Of a stretch of 18,470 nt of DNA, positions 5,582 through 14,097 are shown piece after piece. The first letter of the stretch is position 1; every line of letters starts with the position of its first letter. A model generated the notes under the pieces. That model did no database searches and was not told where the DNA came from. It was given only the letters and a program-made list of their open reading frames with translations. The DNA is from Akkermansiaceae bacterium UBA1315 (GTDB lineage: Bacteria; Verrucomicrobiota; Verrucomicrobiia; Verrucomicrobiales; Akkermansiaceae): NCBI GenBank assembly GCA_002307065.1, contig DBTN01000007.1, positions 18,039 through 36,508 on the forward strand. Direction: 5' to 3'. A program made the translations under genes and the position numbers.

Positions 5582-8353
5582 ATGACATCCAGCATGGAGT
5601 GGTACCTGATGGGGATGGTTGCGATTATTGCCGGAGCGATGGTCTGGCCGTTGTTGGCCAAGCGCCACGCGGTTTGGGCGGGATGGCTTTCGGCGATCGC
5701 ACCCATCGGGATTTTTTGCTGGTTGTTGACGCAGACGAAAAATGTCGCGAACGAAGTTCTGCCGACGTGGACCGCCGAGTGGGTGCCACAGATGGGGATT
5801 TCATTGGATTTTCGGCTGGATGGTCCGGGCTTGCTGTTGTCGATGCTGATCACGGGAATCGGGGCTCTGATTCTGATCTATGGCGGGGGATATTTAAAAG
5901 GCTCTCCTCAAGCTGCGCCGTTTTTCGCGTTCGTGCAGTTGTTTATGTTGGCCATGCTTGGAGTCGCCTCAGCGGATCACTTGCTGGTTTTGTTTATCTT
6001 TTGGGAGCTGACGAGTTTGGCGAGTTATCTGCTGATCGGTCTCTCCCATAGCGAACTGGCGGCGAGGAAAGCGGCGCTGAGGGCGTTGTTGGTGACCGGG
6101 ACAGGCGGTTTGGCGCTATTGGCGGGCATTTTGATTTTGGGTTCGGTGGGCGGCACCTACAGTCTGGCGGAGCTGCAAACAAAGGGTGATCTGATTCGGT
6201 CGAGCCCGATGTATCTGGGGATTTTTGTGTTGGTGATTCTTGGCGCATTCACCAAATCCGCCCAGATCCCTTTTCATTTTTGGCTACCGGATGCGATGGC
6301 GGCTCCGACGCCGGTAAGTGCCTATCTGCACTCGGCGACGATGGTGAAGGCGGGGGTATTCCTGCTGGCGAAGTTTTATCCGATCCTCGGCGGAGTGCCG
6401 ATTTGGCATGACACGCTGACGGTGATTGGCGGGGTGACGATGTTGCTCGGGGGGATTTTGGCCTTGGCGCAGACGGATTTGAAGAAGCTGCTCGCCTACT
6501 CGACCATGAGCGCGCTCGGGACGCTGGTGATGCTCCTGGGGATCGGAACGGATTTGGCAGTCAAGGCGGCGATGGTTTTTTTGGTCGTCCACGCGCTCTA
6601 CAAAGCGCCGCTTTTCATGATCGCAGGAGTGGTGGATAAAGCGACCGGCACGCGCAACGTCACGCTCCTTCAAGGATTGGGGAAACGGATGCCGTTGCTG
6701 GGGATCGCCGCCGCGCTGGCGGCGTTTTCGATGTCTGGATTGCCTCCTTTCGTTGGATTTATCGGCAAGGAACTGCTTTATGAGGCGGAGATTCACGCGG
6801 GACATTATTCGCTGCTGATCACGTGTCTGGGTTTTGCCGCGAACGCGATCAATGTGACGGTCGCTCTCAAAGTGGGGATTTCTCCGTTTCGTAATCGTGG
6901 GGAGTTGCCCGATATCAACCCCAAAGCACGCAAGCCGTCGCTGTTGATCGGGCCGTTGATCCTTGCGTTGGCGGGGGCTTTGATCGGGCTTTTTCCATGG
7001 TTGTTAGGAGAAGGTTTGATCAACGCGGCAGTGCGGGACATCGTGTCTCAACCGGTCGATTCGGATTTGAAATTGTGGCACGGATTCAGTTTGCTGCTGG
7101 TGATCAGCGCGGTGACGGTTGTCGTCGGGGTTGTGCTTTACATTTTCCGGGACCGGGTTCGTGCGATGGTGGGGTTGGTGTTGCAAAAGATCCCGAAGAA
7201 GTCTTCGGATATTTTCGACTGGGGCCTCGCTCGACTGATCGAGGGTGCAGGGATGAGCACGCGGTTCTTTCAGCATGGAAATCTGCGTCTCTACCTGGTG
7301 GTGGTGCTGATTTGTCTTTCGTCGCTGATCACCGCTTCGTTGGTTAGCACCGGTTTTGCCGGGATGCCGCAGAGCGGGCCGGTGCGGTTCGTTCCGGTTG
7401 GAATCTCCTTGTTGATGGTCATGGCGGGAATCGCGGCGATCCGTTCGCGGAGCACGGTGATGGCGGTGCTGGCGATGGGCGGCATTGGTTATGGAGTGGC
7501 TCTGCTTTTCGCGTTGTTCGGCGCGCCCGATTTAGCACTGACGCAGGTGTTGGTGGAGACACTCACGCTGGTTCTGTTCGCGCTGGTGATGCGCCAGCTG
7601 CCGCCTATCCAAGCCTATTCTTCGACTCGCCGACGGGCGACGGATCTGGGCATCGCGCTGACCGCAGGGGTCGCGTTGACGATCGCGTTGTTGGCGGTGC
7701 GGGGAGCGACCATACCGGATGCGGAACGGATTTCTGCCGAGATGGCGACCCGAAGTTTGCCTGAGGCGAACGGGAAAAACGTGGTCAACGTGATCCTCGT
7801 CGATTTCCGAGCGCTCGATACGATGGGGGAAATCTGCGTGTTGGCGATCGCCGCCATCGGTGTCGCGGGACTTCTGTTAGGGTCAGGGCGACGCAATGTT
7901 CAAGCTGAGCTAGCGATTGCCACTCCGCTTTTCAGGACGGCGGTCAGTTGGATGACGCCTCTCCTGATTTTTATGTCGATCGTTTTGTTGTTCCGTGGGC
8001 ACAACGAGCCCGGTGGGGGATTTATCGGCGGATTGGTCGCCGGGGCAGGGCTGGTCTTGAGGCGACTGGCCTCGGCGGATCGTCCGCCAGATGCTGGGCG
8101 GCAACCGTTCTTGTATATGGCCGCCGGTATCATTACGGCGTTGGTTAGCACGTTGCCGGCGGTCTTTTTACAGCGGACGTTTATGGAAGGCGTCTGGATC
8201 GGATCGCTGTGGCTGCCGATTGTCGGTAAGACCAAATTCGGCACGCCATTTCTTTTTGATATCGGAGTTTATCTTGTCGTGGCCGGCGTATGTTTGTTGA
8301 TCCTGACCCGCCTGATCCGTGGGGAGACGCTGAAAGAAGCCACCCACCACTGA
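5582..8353 (+). CDS. mrpA: Mrp-type Na+/H+ antiporter, fused subunits A and B
   Basis: A polytopic inner-membrane protein of 923 residues, the largest part of the Mrp (Mnh/Pha) antiporter that exchanges cytoplasmic Na+ for protons. The N-terminal two thirds resembles NuoL of complex I. The key Glu in WELTSLASYLLIGL falls at about 142, and KSAQIPFHFWLPDAMAAPTP marks the antiporter core. The MrpA C-terminal domain follows (about 600-780, with VDFRALDTMGEICVLAIA). From about residue 783 there is a full MrpB domain (WMTPLLIFMSIVLLFRGHNE, then PGGGFIGGL). This A-B fusion is known from group-2 Mrp operons of Gram-negative bacteria, while Bacillus has separate genes. The ATG at 5582 is my choice; ATG 5594 or TTG 5546 are alternatives and none has a ribosome site. 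It heads the mrp operon, and the next start is 8 bp after its stop. Confidence 0.95.
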   Translation: MTSSMEWYLMGMVAIIAGAMVWPLLAKRHAVWAGWLSAIAPIGIFCWLLTQTKNVANEVLPTWTAEWVPQMGISLDFRLDGPGLLLSMLITGIGALILIYGGGYLKGSPQAAPFFAFVQLFMLAMLGVASADHLLVLFIFWELTSLASYLLIGLSHSELAARKAALRALLVTGTGGLALLAGILILGSVGGTYSLAELQTKGDLIRSSPMYLGIFVLVILGAFTKSAQIPFHFWLPDAMAAPTPVSAYLHSATMVKAGVFLLAKFYPILGGVPIWHDTLTVIGGVTMLLGGILALAQTDLKKLLAYSTMSALGTLVMLLGIGTDLAVKAAMVFLVVHALYKAPLFMIAGVVDKATGTRNVTLLQGLGKRMPLLGIAAALAAFSMSGLPPFVGFIGKELLYEAEIHAGHYSLLITCLGFAANAINVTVALKVGISPFRNRGELPDINPKARKPSLLIGPLILALAGALIGLFPWLLGEGLINAAVRDIVSQPVDSDLKLWHGFSLLLVISAVTVVVGVVLYIFRDRVRAMVGLVLQKIPKKSSDIFDWGLARLIEGAGMSTRFFQHGNLRLYLVVVLICLSSLITASLVSTGFAGMPQSGPVRFVPVGISLLMVMAGIAAIRSRSTVMAVLAMGGIGYGVALLFALFGAPDLALTQVLVETLTLVLFALVMRQLPPIQAYSSTRRRATDLGIALTAGVALTIALLAVRGATIPDAERISAEMATRSLPEANGKNVVNVILVDFRALDTMGEICVLAIAAIGVAGLLLGSGRRNVQAELAIATPLFRTAVSWMTPLLIFMSIVLLFRGHNEPGGGFIGGLVAGAGLVLRRLASADRPPDAGRQPFLYMAAGIITALVSTLPAVFLQRTFMEGVWIGSLWLPIVGKTKFGTPFLFDIGVYLVVAGVCLLILTRLIRGETLKEATHH

Positions 8354-8361
8354 GTGATCCT

Positions 8362-8709
8362 ATGGAAACAATCCTTATTCTTCTGACCGGTTTTCTGTTC
8401 ACTTGCGGGTTTTATCTGATGCTGCGGCGGAATTTTACCCGCCTGCTGATCGGTATTCTTTTTATAAGCCAGGCGGCGAATTTGGTGATTTTGGTCGTGC
8501 CCGGATTGGGGCCCGGATTTTCGCCGATTGTTCCCGACGGAGCGACGCGCCCGCTTGAAGGGCATCCTGATCCTTTGCCGCAGGCGTTGATTCTAACAGC
8601 AATCGTGATCGGTTTCGGCGTGATCGCATTTGCCATTGTTCTCCTAAAAAAGGCCTATCATGGCCTGAAGACTGATGACCTCGATCGGTTAAAAGAGACG
8701 GACTCCTGA
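8362..8709 (+). CDS. mrpC: Mrp antiporter subunit C (NuoK-like)
   Basis: A 115-residue protein with three membrane helices, homologous to NuoK of complex I. It shows YLMLRRNFTRLLIGILFIS in the first half and the family signature DPLPQALILTAIVIGFG in the second. The C-terminus is a short charged tail (DDLDRLKETDS). I chose the ATG at 8362 because METILILL is where the family normally begins; an upstream start at 8290 would add a proline-rich stretch read out of frame over the end of mrpAB. MrpC is part of the core antiporter complex in the inner membrane, between A and D. Confidence 0.93.
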   Translation: METILILLTGFLFTCGFYLMLRRNFTRLLIGILFISQAANLVILVVPGLGPGFSPIVPDGATRPLEGHPDPLPQALILTAIVIGFGVIAFAIVLLKKAYHGLKTDDLDRLKETDS

Positions 8710-8714
8710 GCCAG

Positions 8715-10181
8715 ATGACTGAATTTCCCTTATATCTCTGTTTGCTCGTCCCGATGGGGGCGGCGTTTTTGCAAATCCTGTTGCTTGGCCGGCCAAGGGC
8801 TCAAAGGGTTGTGGCTGTCGCTGCGACCGGTTTGTTAGCGGCGGTGGGCTGTGCTTTGGTCGCTGCGGTCAAAACCGGTGGGCCGGTGATTCTGGACGTC
8901 GGCGGGTGGGCGGCGCCCGTGGGTATCCGACTGCAAGCGGATATGCTCTCGGCGCTGATGGTCGCGATCACAGGAATCGTCGGGCTTTGTGGCGCGATCC
9001 ATGGACTCGCGGAAATCCCTGCGAGCGATGAGCGACGTGGTTATCATCCTCTCTATCAGTTTTTGCTTTTTGGAGTGTGCGGGTCGTTTCTCACCAACGA
9101 CCTTTTCAATCTTTATGTTTGGTTCGAGGTGATGCTGCTGTCGTCGTTCGTGCTGTTGGCATTAGGCGGTGGCAAGGCTCAGATCGAGGGCGCGGTGAAA
9201 TATGTCGTGCTTAACATTGTCGCTTCGCTGGTCTTTTTGCTCGGAGCCGGTTTGCTTTATGCGACTTTGGGGACGCTTAACTTTGCCGATATCGCTTTAA
9301 GGATTTCCGAAGGAAAAGGATCGGCGACGGGCATCCGGTTATCTGCCGTGTTTCTGTTGCTTGCTTTCGCGGTGAAAGCGGGGGTGTTTCCGCTTTATGC
9401 GTGGCTTCCGTCTTCGTATCACACCCCGCGACATACGATATCCGCCGTATTTGCCGGGTTGCTGACAAAGGTCGGCGTTTATGCGCTGATCCGGACCTTC
9501 GGGCCGACGTTTGCGACGGAGCAGGGATTCATTTTACCGATTCTCTGGTGGATTTCTTTGCTGACGATGGTGATCGGGGTGTTTGGTGCCGCGAGTCAAT
9601 TTCACACCCGCAAAATCCTTTCCTTTCATATCATCAGCCAGATCGGCTACATGACGTTCGGATTGGCGCTTGGCACTGCGGGCGCATTCGCAGCGGCGAT
9701 TTTTTATGTGATTCACCATATTTTGGTGAAAACAAACTTGTTCTTTGTCGCGTCGGTGATTGACCGGATCGGCGGTGGCGAAGACTTGAAAAAGACTGGG
9801 GGTCTTTATCGAAATGCTCCATGGCTGGCGATTCTGTTTTTGATTCCCGCCTTGTCGCTTGGCGGAATTCCGCCGTTCTCCGGATTCTGGGCAAAGTTGG
9901 CGTTGGTGAAAGAAATCCTCAACGTCAATGCGTGGTTCGCCGCCGGGATTGCGCTGGCGGTGGGCATACTGACACTTTTTTCGATGACAAAAATCTGGGC
10001 CGAGGCGTTTTGGAAAGATCGTCCGGAAGATGCCGCGCCGATGCGACCGGTGTCTGTCAGTCATGTGATTCCGATGGTGATCCTCGCGGTGGGAACCGTG
10101 GCGATCAGTCTGTTCCCGGCGTATCTTTTTGAACTCGCGGATATCGCCGCCCGACAACTCCTGACCCCTGTGGCCCCGTGA
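8715..10181 (+). CDS. mrpD: Mrp antiporter subunit D (NuoM/N-like)
   Basis: An antiporter subunit of 488 residues with about 14 membrane helices, related to NuoM/NuoN. The functionally important Glu in WFEVMLLSSFVLLALG is residue 138, close to Glu137 of the Bacillus protein. The core AVKAGVFPLYAWLPSSYHTP and GLLTKVGVYALIR are present. One departure is TPRHTISA where family members usually have a small-residue run after the PP pair. The start is 5 bp after the mrpC stop, and the last bases overlap mrpE in a GTGA arrangement, indicating translational coupling. Confidence 0.95.
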   Translation: MTEFPLYLCLLVPMGAAFLQILLLGRPRAQRVVAVAATGLLAAVGCALVAAVKTGGPVILDVGGWAAPVGIRLQADMLSALMVAITGIVGLCGAIHGLAEIPASDERRGYHPLYQFLLFGVCGSFLTNDLFNLYVWFEVMLLSSFVLLALGGGKAQIEGAVKYVVLNIVASLVFLLGAGLLYATLGTLNFADIALRISEGKGSATGIRLSAVFLLLAFAVKAGVFPLYAWLPSSYHTPRHTISAVFAGLLTKVGVYALIRTFGPTFATEQGFILPILWWISLLTMVIGVFGAASQFHTRKILSFHIISQIGYMTFGLALGTAGAFAAAIFYVIHHILVKTNLFFVASVIDRIGGGEDLKKTGGLYRNAPWLAILFLIPALSLGGIPPFSGFWAKLALVKEILNVNAWFAAGIALAVGILTLFSMTKIWAEAFWKDRPEDAAPMRPVSVSHVIPMVILAVGTVAISLFPAYLFELADIAARQLLTPVAP

Positions 10182-10537
10182 AAAATCTTTGGAAACGCAC
10201 TCTTTTCCGGCTTCCCAATCTGCTCCGTTTTTTGCCCATCTATCTGCGCGAAATGACGGTGTCCAATATCCGGGTCGCGATCGACGCGTTGCGTCCCGTT
10301 CCTGCTTTTGTGCCTGGTTTTGTCGAAGTCAGCTTGAAAGGCTACGATCCGATTCAGCGTTGGGAAGCGGCCTGCTTGATTTCCATGACTCCCGGCACGC
10401 TTTCATTGGATCTTGTGGATGATTCCGATATCCTGCTGGTCCACGCGCTTTATCTTCAAGATCCTGAGCAAACGAAAAACGAATTGGAAACCCTGGTCCG
10501 CCAAGCTTTGGGAAAACCAAACTACCTTCCCTCATGA
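10178..10537 (+). CDS. mrpE: Mrp antiporter subunit E, N-terminally short form
   Basis: A 119-residue MNHE-family protein. The recognisable part is LREMTVSNIRVAIDALRP (about 23-40), followed by PGFVEVSL and the family signature MTPGTLSLDL with VHAL near the end. Usual MrpE proteins have about 158 residues. Here the first ~50, which normally hold two hydrophobic helices, are missing, and the protein starts directly ahead of the conserved SNIRVA helix. The GTG at 10178 overlaps the mrpD stop, and no earlier start was found in this frame. MrpE is needed for full Mrp activity in Bacillus; how the short form sits in the membrane is unclear. The downstream gene overlaps by 4 bases (ATGA). Confidence 0.85.
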   Translation: MKNLWKRTLFRLPNLLRFLPIYLREMTVSNIRVAIDALRPVPAFVPGFVEVSLKGYDPIQRWEAACLISMTPGTLSLDLVDDSDILLVHALYLQDPEQTKNELETLVRQALGKPNYLPS

Positions 10538-10818
10538 TTCCCGATCTTATTCTCACTCTCTTCGAGGTCATGCTCTTTGTCTCGATGGCGCTTTGTATCT
10601 GGCGGATGGCGATCGGGCCCAGTGCCGCGGATCGGATGGTGGCGATCGATTTGCTGGGATTGTTGGTCGCCGTACTGATGATTTCGCATGCGATCCGGAC
10701 CGGCGACGAATCGGTTTTGGACGTGGTTTTGATTTTCGCGGTGATCGCATTTTTTGGAACCGTCGCCTTGGCGCGTCACCTGCAACGTGAATCCGACGAA
10801 CCTACCGACACTCAATGA
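10534..10818 (+). CDS. mrpF: Mrp antiporter subunit F
   Basis: A 94-residue inner-membrane protein with three predicted helices and the MrpF signature GPSAADRMVAIDLLG (28-42), including Asp33, Arg34 and Asp39, which sit in the conserved DR..A.D pattern. The end is a short hydrophilic tail. It overlaps mrpE and mrpG by four bases each, so the genes are translationally coupled. It is required for antiport in characterised systems. Confidence 0.93.
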   Translation: MIPDLILTLFEVMLFVSMALCIWRMAIGPSAADRMVAIDLLGLLVAVLMISHAIRTGDESVLDVVLIFAVIAFFGTVALARHLQRESDEPTDTQ

Positions 10819-11114
10819 TCAGCGTTCTTACCTCGATATTTTTACTGATCGGCGGCTTCTTTTCGCTGGTCGCCGCGCTGGGTGTGTTCCGTTTTACGGA
10901 CTTTTATTCGCGCATTCACGCCGCGACCAAAGCGAGTACGTTCGGTCTGGGCTTTACGGGTGTGGCGGCGGCGCTGGCGTTGGGAACGACATCCGCGTGG
11001 GTGAAAATGATCGCCGCGATCGCCTTTTTGTTTATCACGCTACCGATCGCCGCGCACTTGCTGGGGAGATCGGTGAGAAGCCGCGAAAAGGATACTAAGC
11101 CGCATCAAGATTAA
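10815..11114 (+). CDS. mrpG: Mrp antiporter subunit G
   Basis: A 99-residue protein with three membrane helices. The segment GVFRFTDFYSRIHAATKAST (23-42) is the MrpG/PhaG signature and its only strongly polar stretch. The C-terminal ~15 residues are charged. It is the last subunit of the complex; with it all seven activities (A to G, with A and B fused) are present in one operon, so the antiporter should be functional. The stop lies 4 bp before the ribE start, leaving no space for a terminator. Confidence 0.93.
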   Translation: MISVLTSIFLLIGGFFSLVAALGVFRFTDFYSRIHAATKASTFGLGFTGVAAALALGTTSAWVKMIAAIAFLFITLPIAAHLLGRSVRSREKDTKPHQD

Positions 11115-11118
11115 AGAT

Positions 11119-11727
11119 ATGTTCACAGGCCTTGTTGAAACTACTGGATCGGTCCGCTTGATGGTGCGGATGGGCGATCAAGCACGATTGGAAATCGATC
11201 TTCCTTTTGCCTCGGAATTGACCCTCGGTGAATCGGTCGCGGTGAACGGTTGTTGCCTCACGGTTGCGGAAATCGATCCGCAAGGCGCGTCGTTTGATCT
11301 GTTAGAGCAGACTTTAATCGTCACGTCGCTGGGAGATTTTGTGGTTGGGGATCGTGTCAATCTTGAGCGCGCGATGCGCGCGAGCGACCGGTTTGGCGGA
11401 CATTTTGTTCAGGGCCATATCGATGGAACCGGCCGGGTTGTTTCATTGGAGCAACGGGGGCAGGATCATGTTTTGGAGATCGAGTTGCCGGAAGCGATCG
11501 AAGATTTTTGCATCGATAAAGGTTCGCTTTGTGTCGATGGGATTTCTCTGACGATCGCTGAGCTTGCTGGCAACCGAGCACGATTCTGGATCACGCCACA
11601 TACGTTTAAAGAAACGCATTTGCCGGAACTGAAAGTGGATCGGCGGGTCAATCTGGAGGCCGATTTTCTTGCGAAGCACGTCGCGAAACTCGTCGGCGCG
11701 TTCATGACGAGAAAAGCGAACGCGTGA
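11119..11727 (+). CDS. ribE: Riboflavin synthase, alpha subunit
   Basis: A cytoplasmic enzyme of 202 residues that dismutates two 6,7-dimethyl-8-ribityllumazine molecules to riboflavin and a pyrimidinedione, the last step of riboflavin synthesis. It shows the expected internal duplication. The first lumazine-binding domain starts MFTGLVE and has VNGCCLTV (42-49). The second has GGHFVQGHIDGTG (93-105) and VDGISLTI (139-146). The NLE motif occurs at 81-83 and 178-180. Length is normal for the family. It sits 4 bp after mrpG, an unusual partner, with no FMN riboswitch in front, so it is probably transcribed with the mrp genes. It converges on miaA with only a 3-bp gap. Confidence 0.95.
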   Translation: MFTGLVETTGSVRLMVRMGDQARLEIDLPFASELTLGESVAVNGCCLTVAEIDPQGASFDLLEQTLIVTSLGDFVVGDRVNLERAMRASDRFGGHFVQGHIDGTGRVVSLEQRGQDHVLEIELPEAIEDFCIDKGSLCVDGISLTIAELAGNRARFWITPHTFKETHLPELKVDRRVNLEADFLAKHVAKLVGAFMTRKANA

Positions 11728-11730
11728 TCG

Positions 11731-12591
11731 TTAGGAGAGAATCACCGGTTTGAGCCACTTTTCGCGGCGGAACCAGGTCTCCTGACGTTTGGCGTATTGG
11801 CGGGTCGCGGCGTTGATTCGTTCTTCGCAGGTGGTCCGGTCGATTTCCCCTGCGATGAAGGCGCGTATTTCGCGGAAGCCGATCGCTTTTTCAAAAGTGT
11901 TAGAGACGTCTAACAGCTTTTCCACTTCTTCGATTGCGCCGTGTTCCAGCATCGTGCGGGTGCGGGTGGCGATGCGGGCGTGAAGGTCTGGGCGGGTTCT
12001 CTGGATGATCAGACCGTTGAGCTGATCTTCACGTTGTTCGCTGGCGGACTGCCACTGATCGCGGAGAGTGGATGCTTTTTCTCCGCTGAGGAGGCAGATT
12101 TCCAAGGCGCGAGAAACGTAACGGCGGTTTTTGAGATGTGTGCGTGAAGCTTCGACGGGGTCGAGCGCGGTGAGTTCGGCGACGAGGTCTTCGAGCGGCC
12201 TGGCATCCATTTCCGCACGGAGGGTCGCATCACCGGTGGGTAGAGGAGAGGCGCCGTGGGTGAGAAATTTTAAATACAAACCCGATCCGCCGGTGATAAT
12301 CGGAGTTAGCCCCCGTTGCTGGATTTCAGCGATGATCGGTTGGACAAGACGAACGTAACTTTGCGCGTCATTCGGATCGGTCGGTGAAAGCACTCCATAG
12401 AGGTGATGCGGTGCTTTTTCCCGTTCCTCGGAACTGGGAGCGGCGCTGAGGATCTCGATTCCGCGGTAAAGTTGAAAGGCGTCGGCATTGACGATTTCAC
12501 CCGGCAACCGGTTTGCGAGATCGAGGGCGAGCGCGGATTTTCCCGACGCCGTGGGACCGCAGACATAGATGGGGCTTTGAAGAGCGAACAT
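11731..12591 (-). CDS. miaA: tRNA dimethylallyltransferase MiaA
   Basis: MiaA transfers a dimethylallyl group to N6 of A37 in tRNAs that read codons starting with U, the first step towards ms2i6A. From the ATG at 12591 the protein has 286 residues. The P-loop GPTASGKS is at 12-19, NADAFQLYRGI at about 35-45, the substrate-binding GGSGLYLK at 101-108, and the C-terminal region shows KAIGFREI and RQYAKRQETWFR, where the tRNA-contacting part normally lies. An ATG at 12612 would add seven residues (MFDVGLS) but falls in a repetitive stretch, so I prefer the inner start. It is the last gene of a three-gene minus-strand set with ffh and a polysaccharide deacetylase. Confidence 0.94.
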   Translation of the reverse strand: MFALQSPIYVCGPTASGKSALALDLANRLPGEIVNADAFQLYRGIEILSAAPSSEEREKAPHHLYGVLSPTDPNDAQSYVRLVQPIIAEIQQRGLTPIITGGSGLYLKFLTHGASPLPTGDATLRAEMDARPLEDLVAELTALDPVEASRTHLKNRRYVSRALEICLLSGEKASTLRDQWQSASEQREDQLNGLIIQRTRPDLHARIATRTRTMLEHGAIEEVEKLLDVSNTFEKAIGFREIRAFIAGEIDRTTCEERINAATRQYAKRQETWFRREKWLKPVILS

Positions 12592-12631
12592 CGAAAGCCC
12601 AACATCGAACATGGAAGAGAAAAGAAGAATT

Positions 12632-14056
12632 TTAGAATGGAGATTTTCCGCCGGGGAATTTTCCGCCGCCGAGTTTTTTCATGATATCTCCCATGCCGCC
12701 CATCCCACCGAGGCCGCCGCCTGCTCCGCCGCCCATCGCGCCCATTTGTTTCATCATCGCGCCCATTTTGCCGGGCGATTTCATCATCTTGCGCATCTCG
12801 CCAAATTGTTTGAGGAGCTGATTCACCTCCATCACCGTCGTGCCGGAGCCAGCGGCGATGCGTTGGCGGCGACTGCCTTTGATGATTTCGGGGTGCGAGC
12901 GTTCTTTGAGTGTCATCGAGAGGACGATCGCTTCGGTACGTTTGATTTTTTTGGTATCAAAGGCGCCTGCGGGAAGTTGTTTTTTGATCTTGTTAAAACC
13001 GGGCATCATGCCGAGTAGCCCTTCAAGCGGACCGAGGTTTTGGATCATCTTCATTTGATCAAGGAAATCGGTGAAATCGAATTTCCCCGCCTGCATGCGT
13101 TTCATCGAACGCATTGCATCTTCCTCGTTTACCTTGTCGGCGACCTGCTCGACCATGCTGACGATGTCGCCTTTGCCAAGGATTCGATCGGCCATGCGAT
13201 CGGGATGGAATTCGAAAAGTTGATCGAGCTTTTCTCCTTCACCGGCGAATTTGATGGGTTTGCCGGTGACCGCACGCATCGAAAGGGCGGCGCCGCCTCG
13301 CGCGTCGCCGTCGAGTTTGGTCAAGATGATCCCGGTGATGCCGACGGCTTCGTCGAAATGCTGGGCGACGGAGACCGCCTGTTGACCGGTTGCCGCATCG
13401 GCGACGAGCAACGTTTCCTTCGGATTGACAAAATCGTGCAGGCGTTTCAGTTCGACGATCAACTTTTCATCGATTTCCTGGCGGCCGGCCGTGTCGAAAA
13501 TCAGCACGGTTCCGTTTTGTTGTTCGGCCCAGACCAAGGCGTCTTTGGCGACCTTGATGACATCGGTTTCGCCTGCGGCAGGAGTGTAAACCGGTACGTC
13601 GATTTGTTTGGCGAGCGTTGCGAGCTGATCGATGGCGGCTGGGCGATAAAGGTCGCAAGCGATGAGCAATGGGCGACGTCCTTCTTTTTTCAGGCGGCGC
13701 GCAAGTTTGGCAGAAGTCGTTGTTTTACCCGCGCCGTTGAGTCCGCAAATGAGGATCCGGGCTGGCGGATTCAGATCGAGGGGCGCTTGGTCTCCGCCGA
13801 GCAATGCGGAAAGTTCGTCGGAAAATATCTTGATGATTTGTTCACCCGGCTTGATCGATTTGAGAACGTCTTCTCCCATCGATTTCGCGCTGACTTTGCC
13901 GATGAAATCTTTGGCGACGCCGAATTCGACGTCAGCCTCAAGAAGTGCGATCCGAACTTCGCGCAAGGCGTCGGCGACGTTTTTCTCGGAAAGTCGGCCT
14001 ACGCCGCGGAGATTGCGGAACGTTTTGTCGAGACTGTCGGAAAGTGAGGAGAACAT
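12632..14056 (-). CDS. ffh: Signal recognition particle protein Ffh (SRP54)
   Basis: The GTPase of the signal recognition particle, 474 residues. It binds 4.5S RNA and emerging signal sequences and hands ribosomes to FtsY at the membrane. The N domain spans about 1-95. The G domain shows P-loop GLNGAGKT (105-112), DTAGR (188-192) and TKLD (246-249). The methionine-rich M domain (about 300-435) carries the RNA-binding GSRRQRIAAGSGT. The tail after about 435 is a low-complexity Met/Gly run with GGMGGMGD and a basic end (GGGKFPGGKSPF), longer than in E. coli but common elsewhere. The start is the natural family start (MFSSLSDSLDKTFRNLRG). It lies 41 bp after the deacetylase and at most 40 bp before miaA. 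Confidence 0.97.
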   Translation of the reverse strand: MFSSLSDSLDKTFRNLRGVGRLSEKNVADALREVRIALLEADVEFGVAKDFIGKVSAKSMGEDVLKSIKPGEQIIKIFSDELSALLGGDQAPLDLNPPARILICGLNGAGKTTTSAKLARRLKKEGRRPLLIACDLYRPAAIDQLATLAKQIDVPVYTPAAGETDVIKVAKDALVWAEQQNGTVLIFDTAGRQEIDEKLIVELKRLHDFVNPKETLLVADAATGQQAVSVAQHFDEAVGITGIILTKLDGDARGGAALSMRAVTGKPIKFAGEGEKLDQLFEFHPDRMADRILGKGDIVSMVEQVADKVNEEDAMRSMKRMQAGKFDFTDFLDQMKMIQNLGPLEGLLGMMPGFNKIKKQLPAGAFDTKKIKRTEAIVLSMTLKERSHPEIIKGSRRQRIAAGSGTTVMEVNQLLKQFGEMRKMMKSPGKMGAMMKQMGAMGGGAGGGLGGMGGMGDIMKKLGGGKFPGGKSPF

Positions 14057-14097
14057 AAGGGAATTGGAAAGATGGAAGAATCGGGAATCAAGGAATC

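Noticed and set aside
5482..6051. Plus-strand frame of 189 codons at the start of the mrp operon
   Set aside because: It overlaps the fused mrpAB gene in another frame, and the product is a hydrophilic Asp/Arg/Gly-rich sequence without motifs.
10980..11118. FMN riboswitch ahead of ribE
   Set aside because: The bases upstream are mrpG coding sequence and ribE begins 4 bp after its stop.
13040..14047. Open plus-strand frame of 335 codons opposite ffh
   Set aside because: It is a shadow of the ffh codon pattern; ffh on the other strand is certain and the antisense product shows no recognisable domain.
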